Shown: one piece after another, positions 35,177 to 43,950 of the stretch
Numbering within the stretch: the first letter of the stretch is position 1
How the letters are laid out: each line of letters opens with the position of its first letter
NCBI GenBank assembly: GCA_028290305.1
Contig: JAQGKC010000027.1
Span: forward strand, 1-64,000
DNA from: Bradyrhizobium sp.
GTDB lineage: Bacteria; Pseudomonadota; Alphaproteobacteria; Rhizobiales; Xanthobacteraceae
Length of the DNA stretch: 64,000 bases
Direction: 5' to 3'
Notes under the pieces: model-generated
The model's input: only the letters and a program-made list of their open reading frames with translations
Databases searched by the model: none
Told to the model about the DNA's origin: nothing
Translations under genes and position numbers: made by a program

Positions 35177-38032
35177 ATGAAAGCGGATCACGAGGACGGC
35201 CCCTTGAGCTCCGTTGAGCAGCAGAATGCGGAAAGCGTTGGCGCCATGCGTCTGCGTGCCAAGCAGCAGGCCAACGCAACCCTGCGCGACCAGGCGAACC
35301 TGCTCGATCTCACGCACGATGCCATTTTGGTCCGCGATATGAATGGAGCCACCACGTACTGGAACCGCGGTGCAGAGGAATTGTACGGATGGCCGGCGGA
35401 GCAAGCGGTCGGCAGAATCACTTGGAAATTGCTCAAGACGATCTTCCCGATACCCCTCTCGCAGATCGAAGAAGAGATTATTGATGTAGGCCGTTGGGAA
35501 GGTGAGCTTGTGCAAACCAAGAAGGACGGTAGCCAGGTTGTCGTGGCCAGCCGGTGGTCTTTGCAGCGGGACGCAAGCAGCGCGCCAATTGCGATCCTGG
35601 TCACCAACAATGACATCACCGAGCGCAAGCGCGCGGAGGAGGTTGCCCGCAGAAGTGAAAAAGAGCTTCGCGACGTCGTTAACGCAGTTCCGGGGTTTGT
35701 CTGGAGCGCGCTGCCCAACGGCGCCGTCGATTTCGTCAATGAGCGTTGGTGCGAGTTTACGGGTTTAGCGCAGCAGGATGCATTGGGTTGGAATTGGGAA
35801 GCCGCGATTCATCCCGAAGACAGGTCTAGTGCCGTGGCCGAGTGGCGCGCCGCACTGATGAATGGGCGCTCTACCGAGGGAGAAATGCGGGTGCGGCGGG
35901 CGGATGGGGAATTTCGCTGGTGGGTCTTCCGTAACGTCCCGCTGCATGATCAATCAGGAGAGATCACGAAGTGGTATGGAACGGGTTTTGATATCGAAGA
36001 CCGCAGGCGCGCAGCATCTCTGCTCGCCGTCGAGAAACGGATCCTCGAGATGGTGGCCAAGGGGGATTCTCTCACTGAAATACTTGATAGCCTATGCCGA
36101 CTCGTGGAGGAACTGAACGACGGTGTCCTTGCGTCCATCTTGTTGTTGGAAGGCGATTGTCTGCGGCACGGCGGTGCACCTAGCCTTCCAAAAGCCTATA
36201 CCGATGCCATCAATGGCATTGTGATTGGACCAGCAGTCGGCTCCTGCGGGACAGCCGCATACCGCGGCGAACCGGTAGTCGTGGAGGACATCGCGACAGA
36301 CCCGTTGTGGGCGGACTATCGCGACTTGGCGTTGCCCCACTCATTGCGCGCCTGTTGGTCCACGCCGGTTTTCTCGTCGCAACGCAACGTGATCGCGACG
36401 TTCGCGATGTATTTTCGCGAGCCGCGTCGACCAACTCTCAGCAATCAAGAGATCATTGACCAGGTCACGCACCTCGCTGGGGTCGCGATCCAACAGAAAT
36501 TGGCACAGGAGGAGCTGCAGCGAAGTGAGTCGTATCTGGCCGAAGCGGAGAAGCTGACACACACGGGTAGTTTGGTTTGGGACCATCGCACCGAAAAAGT
36601 CCTCTACTGCTCCGAGGAAATGTTTCGGATTTTCGGATTGGATCCACGGCAGAGCTTACCGACGCGGCACAGTTTTCGAAAACTAATCCATCCCGAGGAC
36701 CGCGATCGGATAGCCACGAGCTATGCGAAGTTGCTCCGCGAAAGAGTAGATAGCTTCGATGAATATAGGGTTCTTATGCCTGACGGAACGGTCAAGCACG
36801 TCAGTTCCTCAGGCCATCCGGTTCTAGATGAAGACGGCGAGCTCATCGAGATTATTGGCACTGCCGTAGACGTAACAGAACGCAAACGCACAGAACTCGA
36901 GCGACGACGCCTGGTGTCTTTGGTTGAGCAGGCAGCTGACCTTATGGCTATCGCCGATCTTAGTGGAGGGACGCCGATCTACCTGAACGAGGCCGGGCTG
37001 AAAATGGTCGGTTTCGACAGCTGGGAAGAAGCGAGGGCTAGGCGCGGAATTCACTACATGTTCCCCGAGGACCGCCAGTTCGTGAATGAGGTCCTTTGGC
37101 CGAGCGTAGTAGAAAAAGGTTCCTGGTCGGGAGAGATGCGCTTCCGCCATTTCAAGACCGGAGATCCGATTCCGGTCCTCTATTCGGCTTTTCGGATCGA
37201 CGATCCAGAGACTGGGCAGCCAGTGAGCGTCGGCAACGTCTGCCGCGACATCACCGAGCACAAGCGGGCGGAAGCAGAAGCACTCGAAAACGACCGGCGC
37301 TACAGTGAGATGCAGGTGGAGCTGGCGCATGCAAATCGAGTCTCTACCATGGGACAGCTCGCGGCCTCGATCGCTCATGAAGTGAGTCAACCCTTTGCCG
37401 CGATGGTCACCAACGCCGACGCTACCCTGCGCTGGCTCCGTGCTGGATCATCGCATTTGGATAAGGTCCACCAGGGACTCACTAACATCGTCGAGGATGG
37501 CCACCGCGCAGGTGCGGTGATCGATCGGATCCGCGCGCTTATGAAGAAGGCACCGCCTCAGAAAGATCGTTTGGAAATCAATGAAGTCGTGCTCGAAATT
37601 ATTGAGCTCACACGTGGCGAAGCGATGAAGCACGGCATTTCGGTCTTAACGGAATTGGCGGACCAGTTACCCTTGGTCGAAGTAGATCGTGTCCAGGTGC
37701 AACAAGTGCTGCTTAACTTGATCGTCAATGCTCTTGAGGCGACGGGCGCCACCAACGATGGGCCGAAAGAGTTGCTGATAAGCACAGGAAGAGTCGAAAC
37801 GAACGGCGTATTGGTCGGGGTGCAGGATTCAGGCCCGGGATTGAAGCCAGCTATGCTCGAGCGGATATTCGAGCCCTTCTACACGACGAAGTCGACTGGT
37901 TTGGGTCTCGGTCTCTCAATCTGCCGTTCGATCATCGAGGCGCACGGCGGGCAGCTTTGGGCGAGAATCAACCAGCGGCGTGGCGCCACGTTTCAGTTTA
38001 CGCTTCCCGGAGCCGCAAACATTCCATCGTGA
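35177..38032 (+). CDS. Soluble PAS/GAF multidomain sensor histidine kinase
   Basis: A 951-residue kinase with no membrane helix or signal peptide. Approximate domains are PAS (35-150), PAS/PAC (160-285), GAF (290-440), PAS (455-570), PAS (575-700), then the kinase core. The phosphoacceptor histidine is in GQLAASIAHEVSQPFAAM, the N box in LLNLIVNALEATG, G1 in VQDSGPGLKP and G2 in STGLGLGLSICRSIIEAHGG. The H-box and two Gly-rich boxes match the HWE-free, FixL/DctB-like class. No response regulator gene is adjacent, so it is an orphan. PAS cofactor or ligand cannot be told from sequence. Confidence 0.87.
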   Translation: MKADHEDGPLSSVEQQNAESVGAMRLRAKQQANATLRDQANLLDLTHDAILVRDMNGATTYWNRGAEELYGWPAEQAVGRITWKLLKTIFPIPLSQIEEEIIDVGRWEGELVQTKKDGSQVVVASRWSLQRDASSAPIAILVTNNDITERKRAEEVARRSEKELRDVVNAVPGFVWSALPNGAVDFVNERWCEFTGLAQQDALGWNWEAAIHPEDRSSAVAEWRAALMNGRSTEGEMRVRRADGEFRWWVFRNVPLHDQSGEITKWYGTGFDIEDRRRAASLLAVEKRILEMVAKGDSLTEILDSLCRLVEELNDGVLASILLLEGDCLRHGGAPSLPKAYTDAINGIVIGPAVGSCGTAAYRGEPVVVEDIATDPLWADYRDLALPHSLRACWSTPVFSSQRNVIATFAMYFREPRRPTLSNQEIIDQVTHLAGVAIQQKLAQEELQRSESYLAEAEKLTHTGSLVWDHRTEKVLYCSEEMFRIFGLDPRQSLPTRHSFRKLIHPEDRDRIATSYAKLLRERVDSFDEYRVLMPDGTVKHVSSSGHPVLDEDGELIEIIGTAVDVTERKRTELERRRLVSLVEQAADLMAIADLSGGTPIYLNEAGLKMVGFDSWEEARARRGIHYMFPEDRQFVNEVLWPSVVEKGSWSGEMRFRHFKTGDPIPVLYSAFRIDDPETGQPVSVGNVCRDITEHKRAEAEALENDRRYSEMQVELAHANRVSTMGQLAASIAHEVSQPFAAMVTNADATLRWLRAGSSHLDKVHQGLTNIVEDGHRAGAVIDRIRALMKKAPPQKDRLEINEVVLEIIELTRGEAMKHGISVLTELADQLPLVEVDRVQVQQVLLNLIVNALEATGATNDGPKELLISTGRVETNGVLVGVQDSGPGLKPAMLERIFEPFYTTKSTGLGLGLSICRSIIEAHGGQLWARINQRRGATFQFTLPGAANIPS

Positions 38033-38511
38033 TCGGAACGCAGGCGGCCCGCGAGATTCCAGTATCTGTGTGAAATCCGGCTTCTGGGTAGAACGTTCAG
38101 GCCGCCGCTCGATCACGCGCGCTTTCCTAATATGCTAGAGAAGGTCGTCGATGCCGGAAAGCGCGAAGTAGAGCAAAGCTTCGCGATGAAGCGGCCATCG
38201 CGCATCGTCTCGTGCACGCCGCCGATTACGATCTGGAGGGAATGTCGGACGTCTATGTGAAACGATGCGGGATATATTACTGAGCACGCTCGCAAACGCC
38301 CGATAAGTTAAATTCATAGCGTCATGAAACCGAAGCACTCGGCAGCGAAGTGCGGGCGCGTTATAGACGTTGCATTCTGGCGTGCTGGGCCTTCGGACAT
38401 TCGTCAATGCGAATTGCCGAGTTCCTCGTTTCGCCGGCGTTCGACATAAGAACGAGTCGCAGGCCGCTCGCTCGCGCGACGGAACATGCGAACGGGGAAA
38501 CGCGAGGAACA
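38033..38511. other. 479-bp region without a supported gene
   Basis: No supported gene. It lies between the histidine kinase and an ABC ATPase relic and may contain decayed sequence. Confidence 0.35.
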
Positions 38512-38763
38512 ATGGGGCTCGTTCACGCCAGGCCTGACTCGGCCGCCGCCGCTCCGGAGGCATCGCCGTTCCTGCAGGTGGAGAACATGTGGGTTCGCTT
38601 TGGCGGCATCACCGCGCCCGACGGCAGCTCCTTGAATGTCGCGCGCGGACAAATTGCCGGTCTGGGCGGCGCGTCGCGCATCGACCTTGACCACCCCTCG
38701 GCCGAAAGCTGCCTGTCGCTGAAGCTCGATGAGGGACGCGCGAGTTCTCTATTCACGGTCTGA
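38512..38763 (+). pseudogene. LivG-type ABC ATPase relic
   Basis: The ATG at 38512 has a good GAGGAACA ribosome site. Residues SPFLQVENMWVRFGGITA and NVARGQIAGLGG match the N-terminus of branched-chain amino acid ATPases up to the strand before Walker A. The Walker A GPNGAGKT is missing and the following residues are scrambled, ending at 38763 after 83 residues. No ATPase function is possible. It is a remnant of a lost Liv-type transporter, which fits with the orphan Liv-type binding proteins in the window. Confidence 0.65.
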
Positions 38764-38826
38764 CCTTGGACGTTAATACGTTCCGATACGCTTGTCGGCT
38801 TTGTGCCATCTCATGAGGTGACGGAA

Positions 38827-39819
38827 ATGGTCAATTTGCAAAAACGAGCGCTGCTCCTTCGGTTCGCACAAGTAATCATGGCGGCCACATTTTTTGACGG
38901 GACTGTCGTAGCTGCCCTGGCGTCGAGCTATCCGACGCGCGTGGTGACAATCGTCGTGCCGTTTGGAGCCGGGACGGTGACCGACACTGTTGCCCGACTG
39001 ATGGCGGAACATCTGCGCGAAACGCTCGGCCAATCTTTCATTGTCGAAAATAAGGCGGGAGCAAACGGGATGATCGGCGCAGCCAGCGTCGCGCGGGCAA
39101 AAGCTGACGGCTACACGTTGCTATTTTCCACCAACACGACCCAGTCTGCGATCAAGAGCCTCTTCAAGCAGGTGCCCTACGACCCATTGACGGATTTTGC
39201 GCCGATTGCGCGGACGGTGAACCTTCCCTCTCTCGTCGTCGTTAGCGACAAACTTCCCGTGAAAACAATCCAGGACTTCATCGCCCATGCCAAGGCGAAC
39301 CCGCGAAAGCTACAGTATGGATACGGTAATGTGAGCGGACAGATCGCGGGTGAAATGCTCAAGAGGAAGACGGGCATCGACATGACCGCGGTGCCTTACC
39401 GTGGCAACCCTCAGGGTCTCACGGACCTGATTGCCGGCAACATCGCGATCATGATCGTCGACTCTGGAACAGGGCTTCCACAAATCGCCGCCGGCACTAT
39501 CCGCCCTCTCGCAATGATCACTCCATCACGCAGCGCTCTCTTGCCCGATCTCCCCACGCTGAACGAAACGGTAACGCCCGGTTTCTATCTTCTTGCCTGG
39601 GGCGGTCTGTTCGCGCCCACCGGCACCCCGCCAGAGATCGTGACGGCTCTAGCAAGGGCCTGCGAAAAGCTCGAAGCCAGCGCCCAGTTCAAGCAAAAGC
39701 TACTGAATCTGGGTGTCGAAACGGAATGGACTGGCCCGGAAGACTTTCCGTCCTTTCTGAATTCGGAGGCCGTGCGGTGGCAAAACATGGTGAGAGATGC
39801 AGGAATTGAGCCGCAATAG
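38827..39819 (+). CDS. TctC/Bug-family tripartite tricarboxylate receptor protein
   Basis: A 330-residue periplasmic receptor. The signal region is VNLQKRALLLRFAQVIMAATFF with cleavage near ALASS. The mature part has YPTRVVTIVVPFGAGTVTDTVARLMAEHL, VENKAGANGMIGAASVARAKADGYTLLF and VPYRGNPQGLTDLIAGNIAIMI, all typical of Bug proteins that bind carboxylates. ATG 38827 has GAGG about eight bases upstream. No TctA/TctB membrane genes are present, which is common for Bug genes. Confidence 0.88.
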   Translation: MVNLQKRALLLRFAQVIMAATFFDGTVVAALASSYPTRVVTIVVPFGAGTVTDTVARLMAEHLRETLGQSFIVENKAGANGMIGAASVARAKADGYTLLFSTNTTQSAIKSLFKQVPYDPLTDFAPIARTVNLPSLVVVSDKLPVKTIQDFIAHAKANPRKLQYGYGNVSGQIAGEMLKRKTGIDMTAVPYRGNPQGLTDLIAGNIAIMIVDSGTGLPQIAAGTIRPLAMITPSRSALLPDLPTLNETVTPGFYLLAWGGLFAPTGTPPEIVTALARACEKLEASAQFKQKLLNLGVETEWTGPEDFPSFLNSEAVRWQNMVRDAGIEPQ

Positions 39820-40217
39820 CAGTTCTTCGCTCAGCGGTACGATTCCTACTATCAGGCTTCAGAGACGCTCCTTGATATAATGGTCGCTGGCAGGCCTGCG
39901 AGCAAACCGGCCGAAGCATCGAACGAGGCCGGCAAAAGAGCGGGCAGGGAACAAGACCGCATCGCTAATACCAGTGACACATGTTCTCTGCCGGTCCAGG
40001 ACCGGATACGATCAGAATAACTGCCTCGCCTGTGTTGACCCGCCCTCGAATGCGAAGAATAGATTGTAATATGACGCTAGGAGAGCTCACCCTTCAAATC
40101 GTCCGAACTTGCAGCGCGGGAAAAGGCCCCACGCCAAAGTTTTTCGTGTTCGCGGCGGCCCGAAGAACCAGCTATCCTCCCGTGCGATCGCCGCTACTTC
40201 CGGAAGGATCGAAGCGT
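39820..40217. other. 398-bp region without a supported gene
   Basis: Nothing recognised on either strand between the TctC-like gene and the LysR relic. Confidence 0.35.
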
Positions 40218-40915
40218 CTATCGCGGACAAATAGACCGCTGAATATTACACCTTCGAGGCTGTTCGATGAATATCTTTAAGACGCGTGACCCGAGGCCGC
40301 CGGCGAAGTCCGACGGCAGCAGACTGACACCTACTTCCCATCGCACCCGCAGAGCTACTACGCGAAGCCGTTGCAACAATGCATAAGGCTGGGACTGATC
40401 CCGGCCTCTCGAACCGGTTGATGATGGAATGATAAGCATTGGCATCCTGCGGCATGCCGATGATCGGTAGTTCGGCGAGATCTGCCGCCTTCATTTCACG
40501 ACTCCTTCAGGCACAGTGCGGATGTCCCGACCACTTCACTGACGCAATCGCCGAGCGACACGCGCACGACTCCTGGCAGCTGCACCGGACCGGGCAGCAA
40601 TGCGATGTCGATCTGACGGCGAGCAAGCATGGTAATCGACCGGTTCGATAAATTGACATCGATCTCCATCTGTACCTTGGGATAGCGTCCCTCGATCCGG
40701 GCGAGAAAATTTGAAACCACGTTAGCGCGATGCTTTTCGACCATTCCGACGCGGATGGCGTCGAGAATCGCTTTGCCGCTCGCCGCGACACGCATGTTGA
40801 TAACTTCCGAAAGAACGCGCTCGGCGCTGCCAAGGCAGCTCTGGCCGACCGGCGTGGGCACAACATTTCGCCCTTGGCGACGTAGCAACTTGGCCCCGCC
40901 TCGCCGTAACGCTCG
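40218..40915 (-). pseudogene. LysR-family regulator relic with frameshifts
   Basis: Three overlapping frames read continuously as a LysR protein lacking most of its helix-turn-helix. They give LLRRQGRNVVPTPVGQSCLGSAERVL (about 40888), then ARIEGRYPKVQMEIDVNLSN with LARRQIDIALLPGP, then ADLAELPIIGMPQDANAYHSIINR (about 40490-40420), and finally VGVSLLPSDFAGGLG with RVLKIFIEQP (about 40330-40240). At least two frame changes are needed. It lies next to a TctC-like gene that such a regulator may once have controlled. Confidence 0.75.
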
Positions 40916-41028
40916 CGAACTGACGACATCTCGTTCTCCACCTGAAAATTTTTCGGTGAGAACAGATCGCGTTCGAACCGCAAAGAAACAAGCGTGCGAG
41001 AAATGGACGCTTACCGCATAAATTCTAA

Positions 41029-41202
41029 AATTCCCTGTTTCGGGATCAAAAATCCCTGTTCATCGAGATATTTTCCCTGTTAATTTGCGTAGGGAATTAC
41101 GCGAAAAGTCTCTGCAGCACAGCGGTTTCTCGCCACGAAATCGGCCCTCAGAGTCCCCAAAATGCAAAATTCCCTGTAAAATTCCCTGATAGCAGGGAAT
41201 TT
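41029..41202. repeat. Cluster of AATTCCCTGT repeats with a perfect hairpin
   Basis: Copies of the motif AATTCCCTGT or close variants lie at 41029-41038, about 41051-41060, 41071-41080, 41169-41178 and 41180-41189, with inverted copies at about 41090-41099 and 41193-41202. The last two form AAATTCCCTG-ATAG-CAGGGAATTT, a perfect 10-bp stem with a 4-base loop (41179-41202). The AT-rich composition differs from the surroundings. Similar arrays occur in intergenic regions of Bradyrhizobiaceae as I recall. The function is unknown. Confidence 0.65.
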
Positions 41203-41453
41203 GCGTGGAGACCGGTGCGATCAGCACTGCGTCGCCAGCCAGCAACAGCCCCTGAACTCAAGCGCTTTTCGCATTTGGCCGTTTTCCATTCTGAATGGCC
41301 TCATCTGCTCCGATGGACGTTGCCGCCTGGTTTGCCATCCGATGGGCGTGTCGTTTTCTGGAAAGCATCCTGGGGGGCCGCCCGTTCGGCATGTCTGGCG
41401 TAGCTCGCCTTGGCCGACGGGCCGAAGGCGCCTGCCTCGCCATTAATGCCGAT

Positions 41454-41478
41454 TAGCGATCTTTGAGCTAAATCGCTA
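41454..41478. promoter_or_regulatory. Inverted repeat upstream of coupled binding protein/regulator
   Basis: TAGCGAT (41454-41460) and ATCGCTA (41472-41478) are perfect inverted arms separated by 11 bases, 31 bases before the start at 41510. This is a candidate operator for the GntR regulator encoded downstream. Confidence 0.4.
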
Positions 41479-41509
41479 CATTCACACTGCGGAGGCAAAT
41501 ATCTGAGTT

Positions 41510-42742
41510 ATGGCCCGAGATAGTCGAAAGCAGCAACCTTCTCCCGCTATTCGTCGTCAAAGGACGTTGCGCGTGTTAGGCACCGACATTTCCTTGCTGG
41601 AGGCGGTTCGTGCCAAAGCGATCGGCGACCTTGGTTTCAATATTGAATTCGAAGTGCTCGACTTCCCGAATTGCCAGCGCAAGGCGGCCCTCAATCCGGA
41701 AGCCTATGACGTCTATGATCAGTGCTTTCATAATCTGGCGATTGTCTGGTTCTGGGGCGCTTTGCAGCCGATCGACACGACCTGGTTAGGCAACTGGAGC
41801 AAAGTCAGCGCGCTGACCAAGTCGGGCGGCGTCGGCAAATACGCCAGCAGGGGCTTTGGCGACGCCCCGATGCACAAGCTTTATGTGCAACCCGATCATT
41901 CGCTCGGGCCGGAAGAGACGCGTTATATCGCGATGCTGCCGACCGTGCACAATTTCGACTCTTTCGGTTACGACACGCGGGTTTTCAATACCGACGGCAA
42001 TGAGCGCGAGAGCTGGGCCATGCTGTTCGACCCGCGAGCGCAGGGAAAACTCGCGCTTGTTGACGAGCCCGCGATCGGCCTTTTCGATGTGGCGCTGGCG
42101 GCCGAAGCCACGGGGGCCTTGCGGTTCGAAAATATCGGCAACATGAGCCCGGCGGAAATTGGCGCTCTTTTCAAGTTCCTGAAAGACAAACGCAAGGAAG
42201 GTTTCGTTCGACGCTGCTGGCGCACGGGCGAGCAAGCCGCCAAATTGTTCCGAGACGGCGAGGTGGTGATCCAAAGCATGTGGTCGCCGGCTTACAATGA
42301 GTTGGGAAACGCGGCTGCCGTCGTGAAGGAAGCCGTTCCGGCCGAGGGCTATCGGGCCTGGCATGGCGGACTCAGCATTGCGCGCCATGTCTCGGGGCCG
42401 ACACTTCAGATGGCTTGCGAATACATGGATTGGTGGCTTTCAGGTTGGGCAGGAGCGGTGATGGCTCGGCGAGGCTACTACATGTCGGCGCCCTCAGCGG
42501 TCACGGACCACCTGAGCGCCGCGGAATGGAGCTACTGGTACGATGGCCAGGAGGCGAGCCAGGATCTCTGCGGTGTCGATGGCGAGACGATCATCGTGCG
42601 ACGAGGCGCAAGACGTTCCGGTGGAAGCTATCTGGAGCGTGCGGGTCGCATTGCGCTTTGGAACACTGTGATGGACGAGCACAATTATGCAGCTCGTGCC
42701 TGGACCCGCTTCGTCTCCGGCGTGAACGGTAAATTGCGATGA
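41510..42742 (+). CDS. Cytoplasmic homologue of polyamine-type binding protein (no signal peptide)
   Basis: A 410-residue protein of the PotD/spermidine-putrescine binding family, paralogous to the exported protein at 48325: both share PTV.N.DS.GY, the W.GE/DGEVVIQSMWSPA region, EGYRAW and the DWWLSG/DYWLSG helix. It has no signal peptide or hydrophobic start; the fold begins at TLRVLGTDI (residue 19), and an in-frame TGA lies at 41504-41506, so no longer form is possible. The end overlaps the regulator gene by ATGA. An export-less binding protein coupled to a regulator suggests an intracellular ligand sensor, which is an inference. Confidence 0.8.
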   Translation: MARDSRKQQPSPAIRRQRTLRVLGTDISLLEAVRAKAIGDLGFNIEFEVLDFPNCQRKAALNPEAYDVYDQCFHNLAIVWFWGALQPIDTTWLGNWSKVSALTKSGGVGKYASRGFGDAPMHKLYVQPDHSLGPEETRYIAMLPTVHNFDSFGYDTRVFNTDGNERESWAMLFDPRAQGKLALVDEPAIGLFDVALAAEATGALRFENIGNMSPAEIGALFKFLKDKRKEGFVRRCWRTGEQAAKLFRDGEVVIQSMWSPAYNELGNAAAVVKEAVPAEGYRAWHGGLSIARHVSGPTLQMACEYMDWWLSGWAGAVMARRGYYMSAPSAVTDHLSAAEWSYWYDGQEASQDLCGVDGETIIVRRGARRSGGSYLERAGRIALWNTVMDEHNYAARAWTRFVSGVNGKLR

Positions 42743-43728
42743 GAAAGAGTATCAAACGGTACGAACTCGTCGCCGCCGCATTGAGGTCCAATATTGTTTC
42801 GGGGCGATTAGAAGCAGGCCTCGTTCTGTTGGAAGGCCCGATCGCGAGCCTCATGAAAACGAGCCGGGCGCCGGTGCAGGCCGCATTGCGAATCTTGGAG
42901 GAGGAAAGCCTAATTCGCCGTTTTGGCGGGCGCGGCTATATGGTCGGTCGCTCCGGAACGTCGGTGGCGCCAGTTCGCCGCGACATCGGCAAGCTCGATC
43001 TGCGCATCCCCAACGAAATCAATGCCGCGCTTCAGAATCGAGGTCTTTGGGAGGTTGTCTACGAAGAGGTGGAATCCGCCGTCAGCGCTTGTCTGATTTT
43101 TGGCGAATTTCGTATTATCGAGTCGGAGCTTGGTGACTATTATGGAGTCAGCCGTACCGTCGTCCGCGACGTCCTCGGTCGGTTGCATGAGCGTGGTCTG
43201 ATAGCCAAGACTCAGAGTTCTCACTGGATTGCAGGTCCGTTGACGGCGGAGTCGGTTCGAGAGCGTTTTCAAGTTCGACAACTGCTGGAGCCTGAAGCGC
43301 TTCGCCTGGCTAGAGACCGCATCGACCTCGAGAAAATCGCCCGATTGCTGGAACGCGAGCGGGTCCGGGACCCGGCTACAGACGGCGCGGCAGACTGGAT
43401 GCAGCTTGAGCGAGATCTCATGGAATTCTGTATCTTTCGCGCGCCGAACCAACATCTCGTCGATCTCATTCGTCATAATCTGATGCCGCTCGCAGCGGCA
43501 TCACGGGCCCTGACCAAGCTGGGACTGCCCGAGGATGAAATTGCAGTCAGCGAATACCTGATGCTGTTCGAATTGATTGCGGCGCGCGCGATCGATGCGG
43601 CGGCGATCTACCTGTGCAATCACCTGACCGCTTTGGCAGAGAAGAACTTGGCGAGGCTGAAGATCGTCGCGGTCATCGGTGAAGCGCAGGTCGGCGTGTC
43701 CTATCTCACCCCGCGCGAGTCGGATTAG
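42739..43728 (+). CDS. GntR-family regulator with two winged-helix domains
   Basis: A 329-residue regulator with an unusual layout. A first GntR winged helix covers residues about 5-70 (YELVAAALRSNIVSGRLEAG, then TSRAPVQAALRILEEESLIRRFGGRGYMV). A second covers about 103-166 (WEVVYEEVESAVSACLIFGEF, then YGVSRTVVRDVLGRLHERGLIAK). An FCD-like helical domain follows (RERFQVRQLLEPEALRLA). Normal family members have one DNA-binding domain and about 230-250 residues. The ATGA overlap couples it to the signal-less binding protein. It probably controls the transporter and lactam-degradation cluster downstream. Confidence 0.82.
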   Translation: MRKSIKRYELVAAALRSNIVSGRLEAGLVLLEGPIASLMKTSRAPVQAALRILEEESLIRRFGGRGYMVGRSGTSVAPVRRDIGKLDLRIPNEINAALQNRGLWEVVYEEVESAVSACLIFGEFRIIESELGDYYGVSRTVVRDVLGRLHERGLIAKTQSSHWIAGPLTAESVRERFQVRQLLEPEALRLARDRIDLEKIARLLERERVRDPATDGAADWMQLERDLMEFCIFRAPNQHLVDLIRHNLMPLAAASRALTKLGLPEDEIAVSEYLMLFELIAARAIDAAAIYLCNHLTALAEKNLARLKIVAVIGEAQVGVSYLTPRESD

Positions 43729-43733
43729 CAAAG

Positions 43734-43745
43734 ATTGCATGCAAT
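43734..43745. promoter_or_regulatory. 12-bp palindrome before the ABC transporter operon
   Basis: ATTGCATGCAAT is a perfect palindrome six bases after the regulator stop and about 205 bases before the ATPase gene. A related TTGCATACAT lies at 43851-43860. Such TTGNATNCAA-like palindromes fit GntR/FCD operators; this is the best candidate for control of the transporter operon by the regulator at 42739. Confidence 0.5.
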
Positions 43746-43950
43746 AGTCATTTGTTTTGCGACTTGATTGTTTTCGCGCCAGCGATTTGCTTGGTAAATA
43801 GGCGCTTCCTGAGCGTTGGAGATTTCAGAGGCCCTCCAGATGAAAAACGGTTGCATACATTAAGCATTTTTGCTCTCCTTGCTTCGCACCGCTCCAAACA
43901 AGGCCGACAAAACTCATTCGTCGGCGCGGACCGCGCGAAATAAGAAGGGC

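Noticed and set aside
41179..41202. CRISPR-like array
   Set aside because: The TTCCCTG copies are only about 10 bases long, irregularly spaced and in both orientations; there are no uniform spacers and no cas genes.
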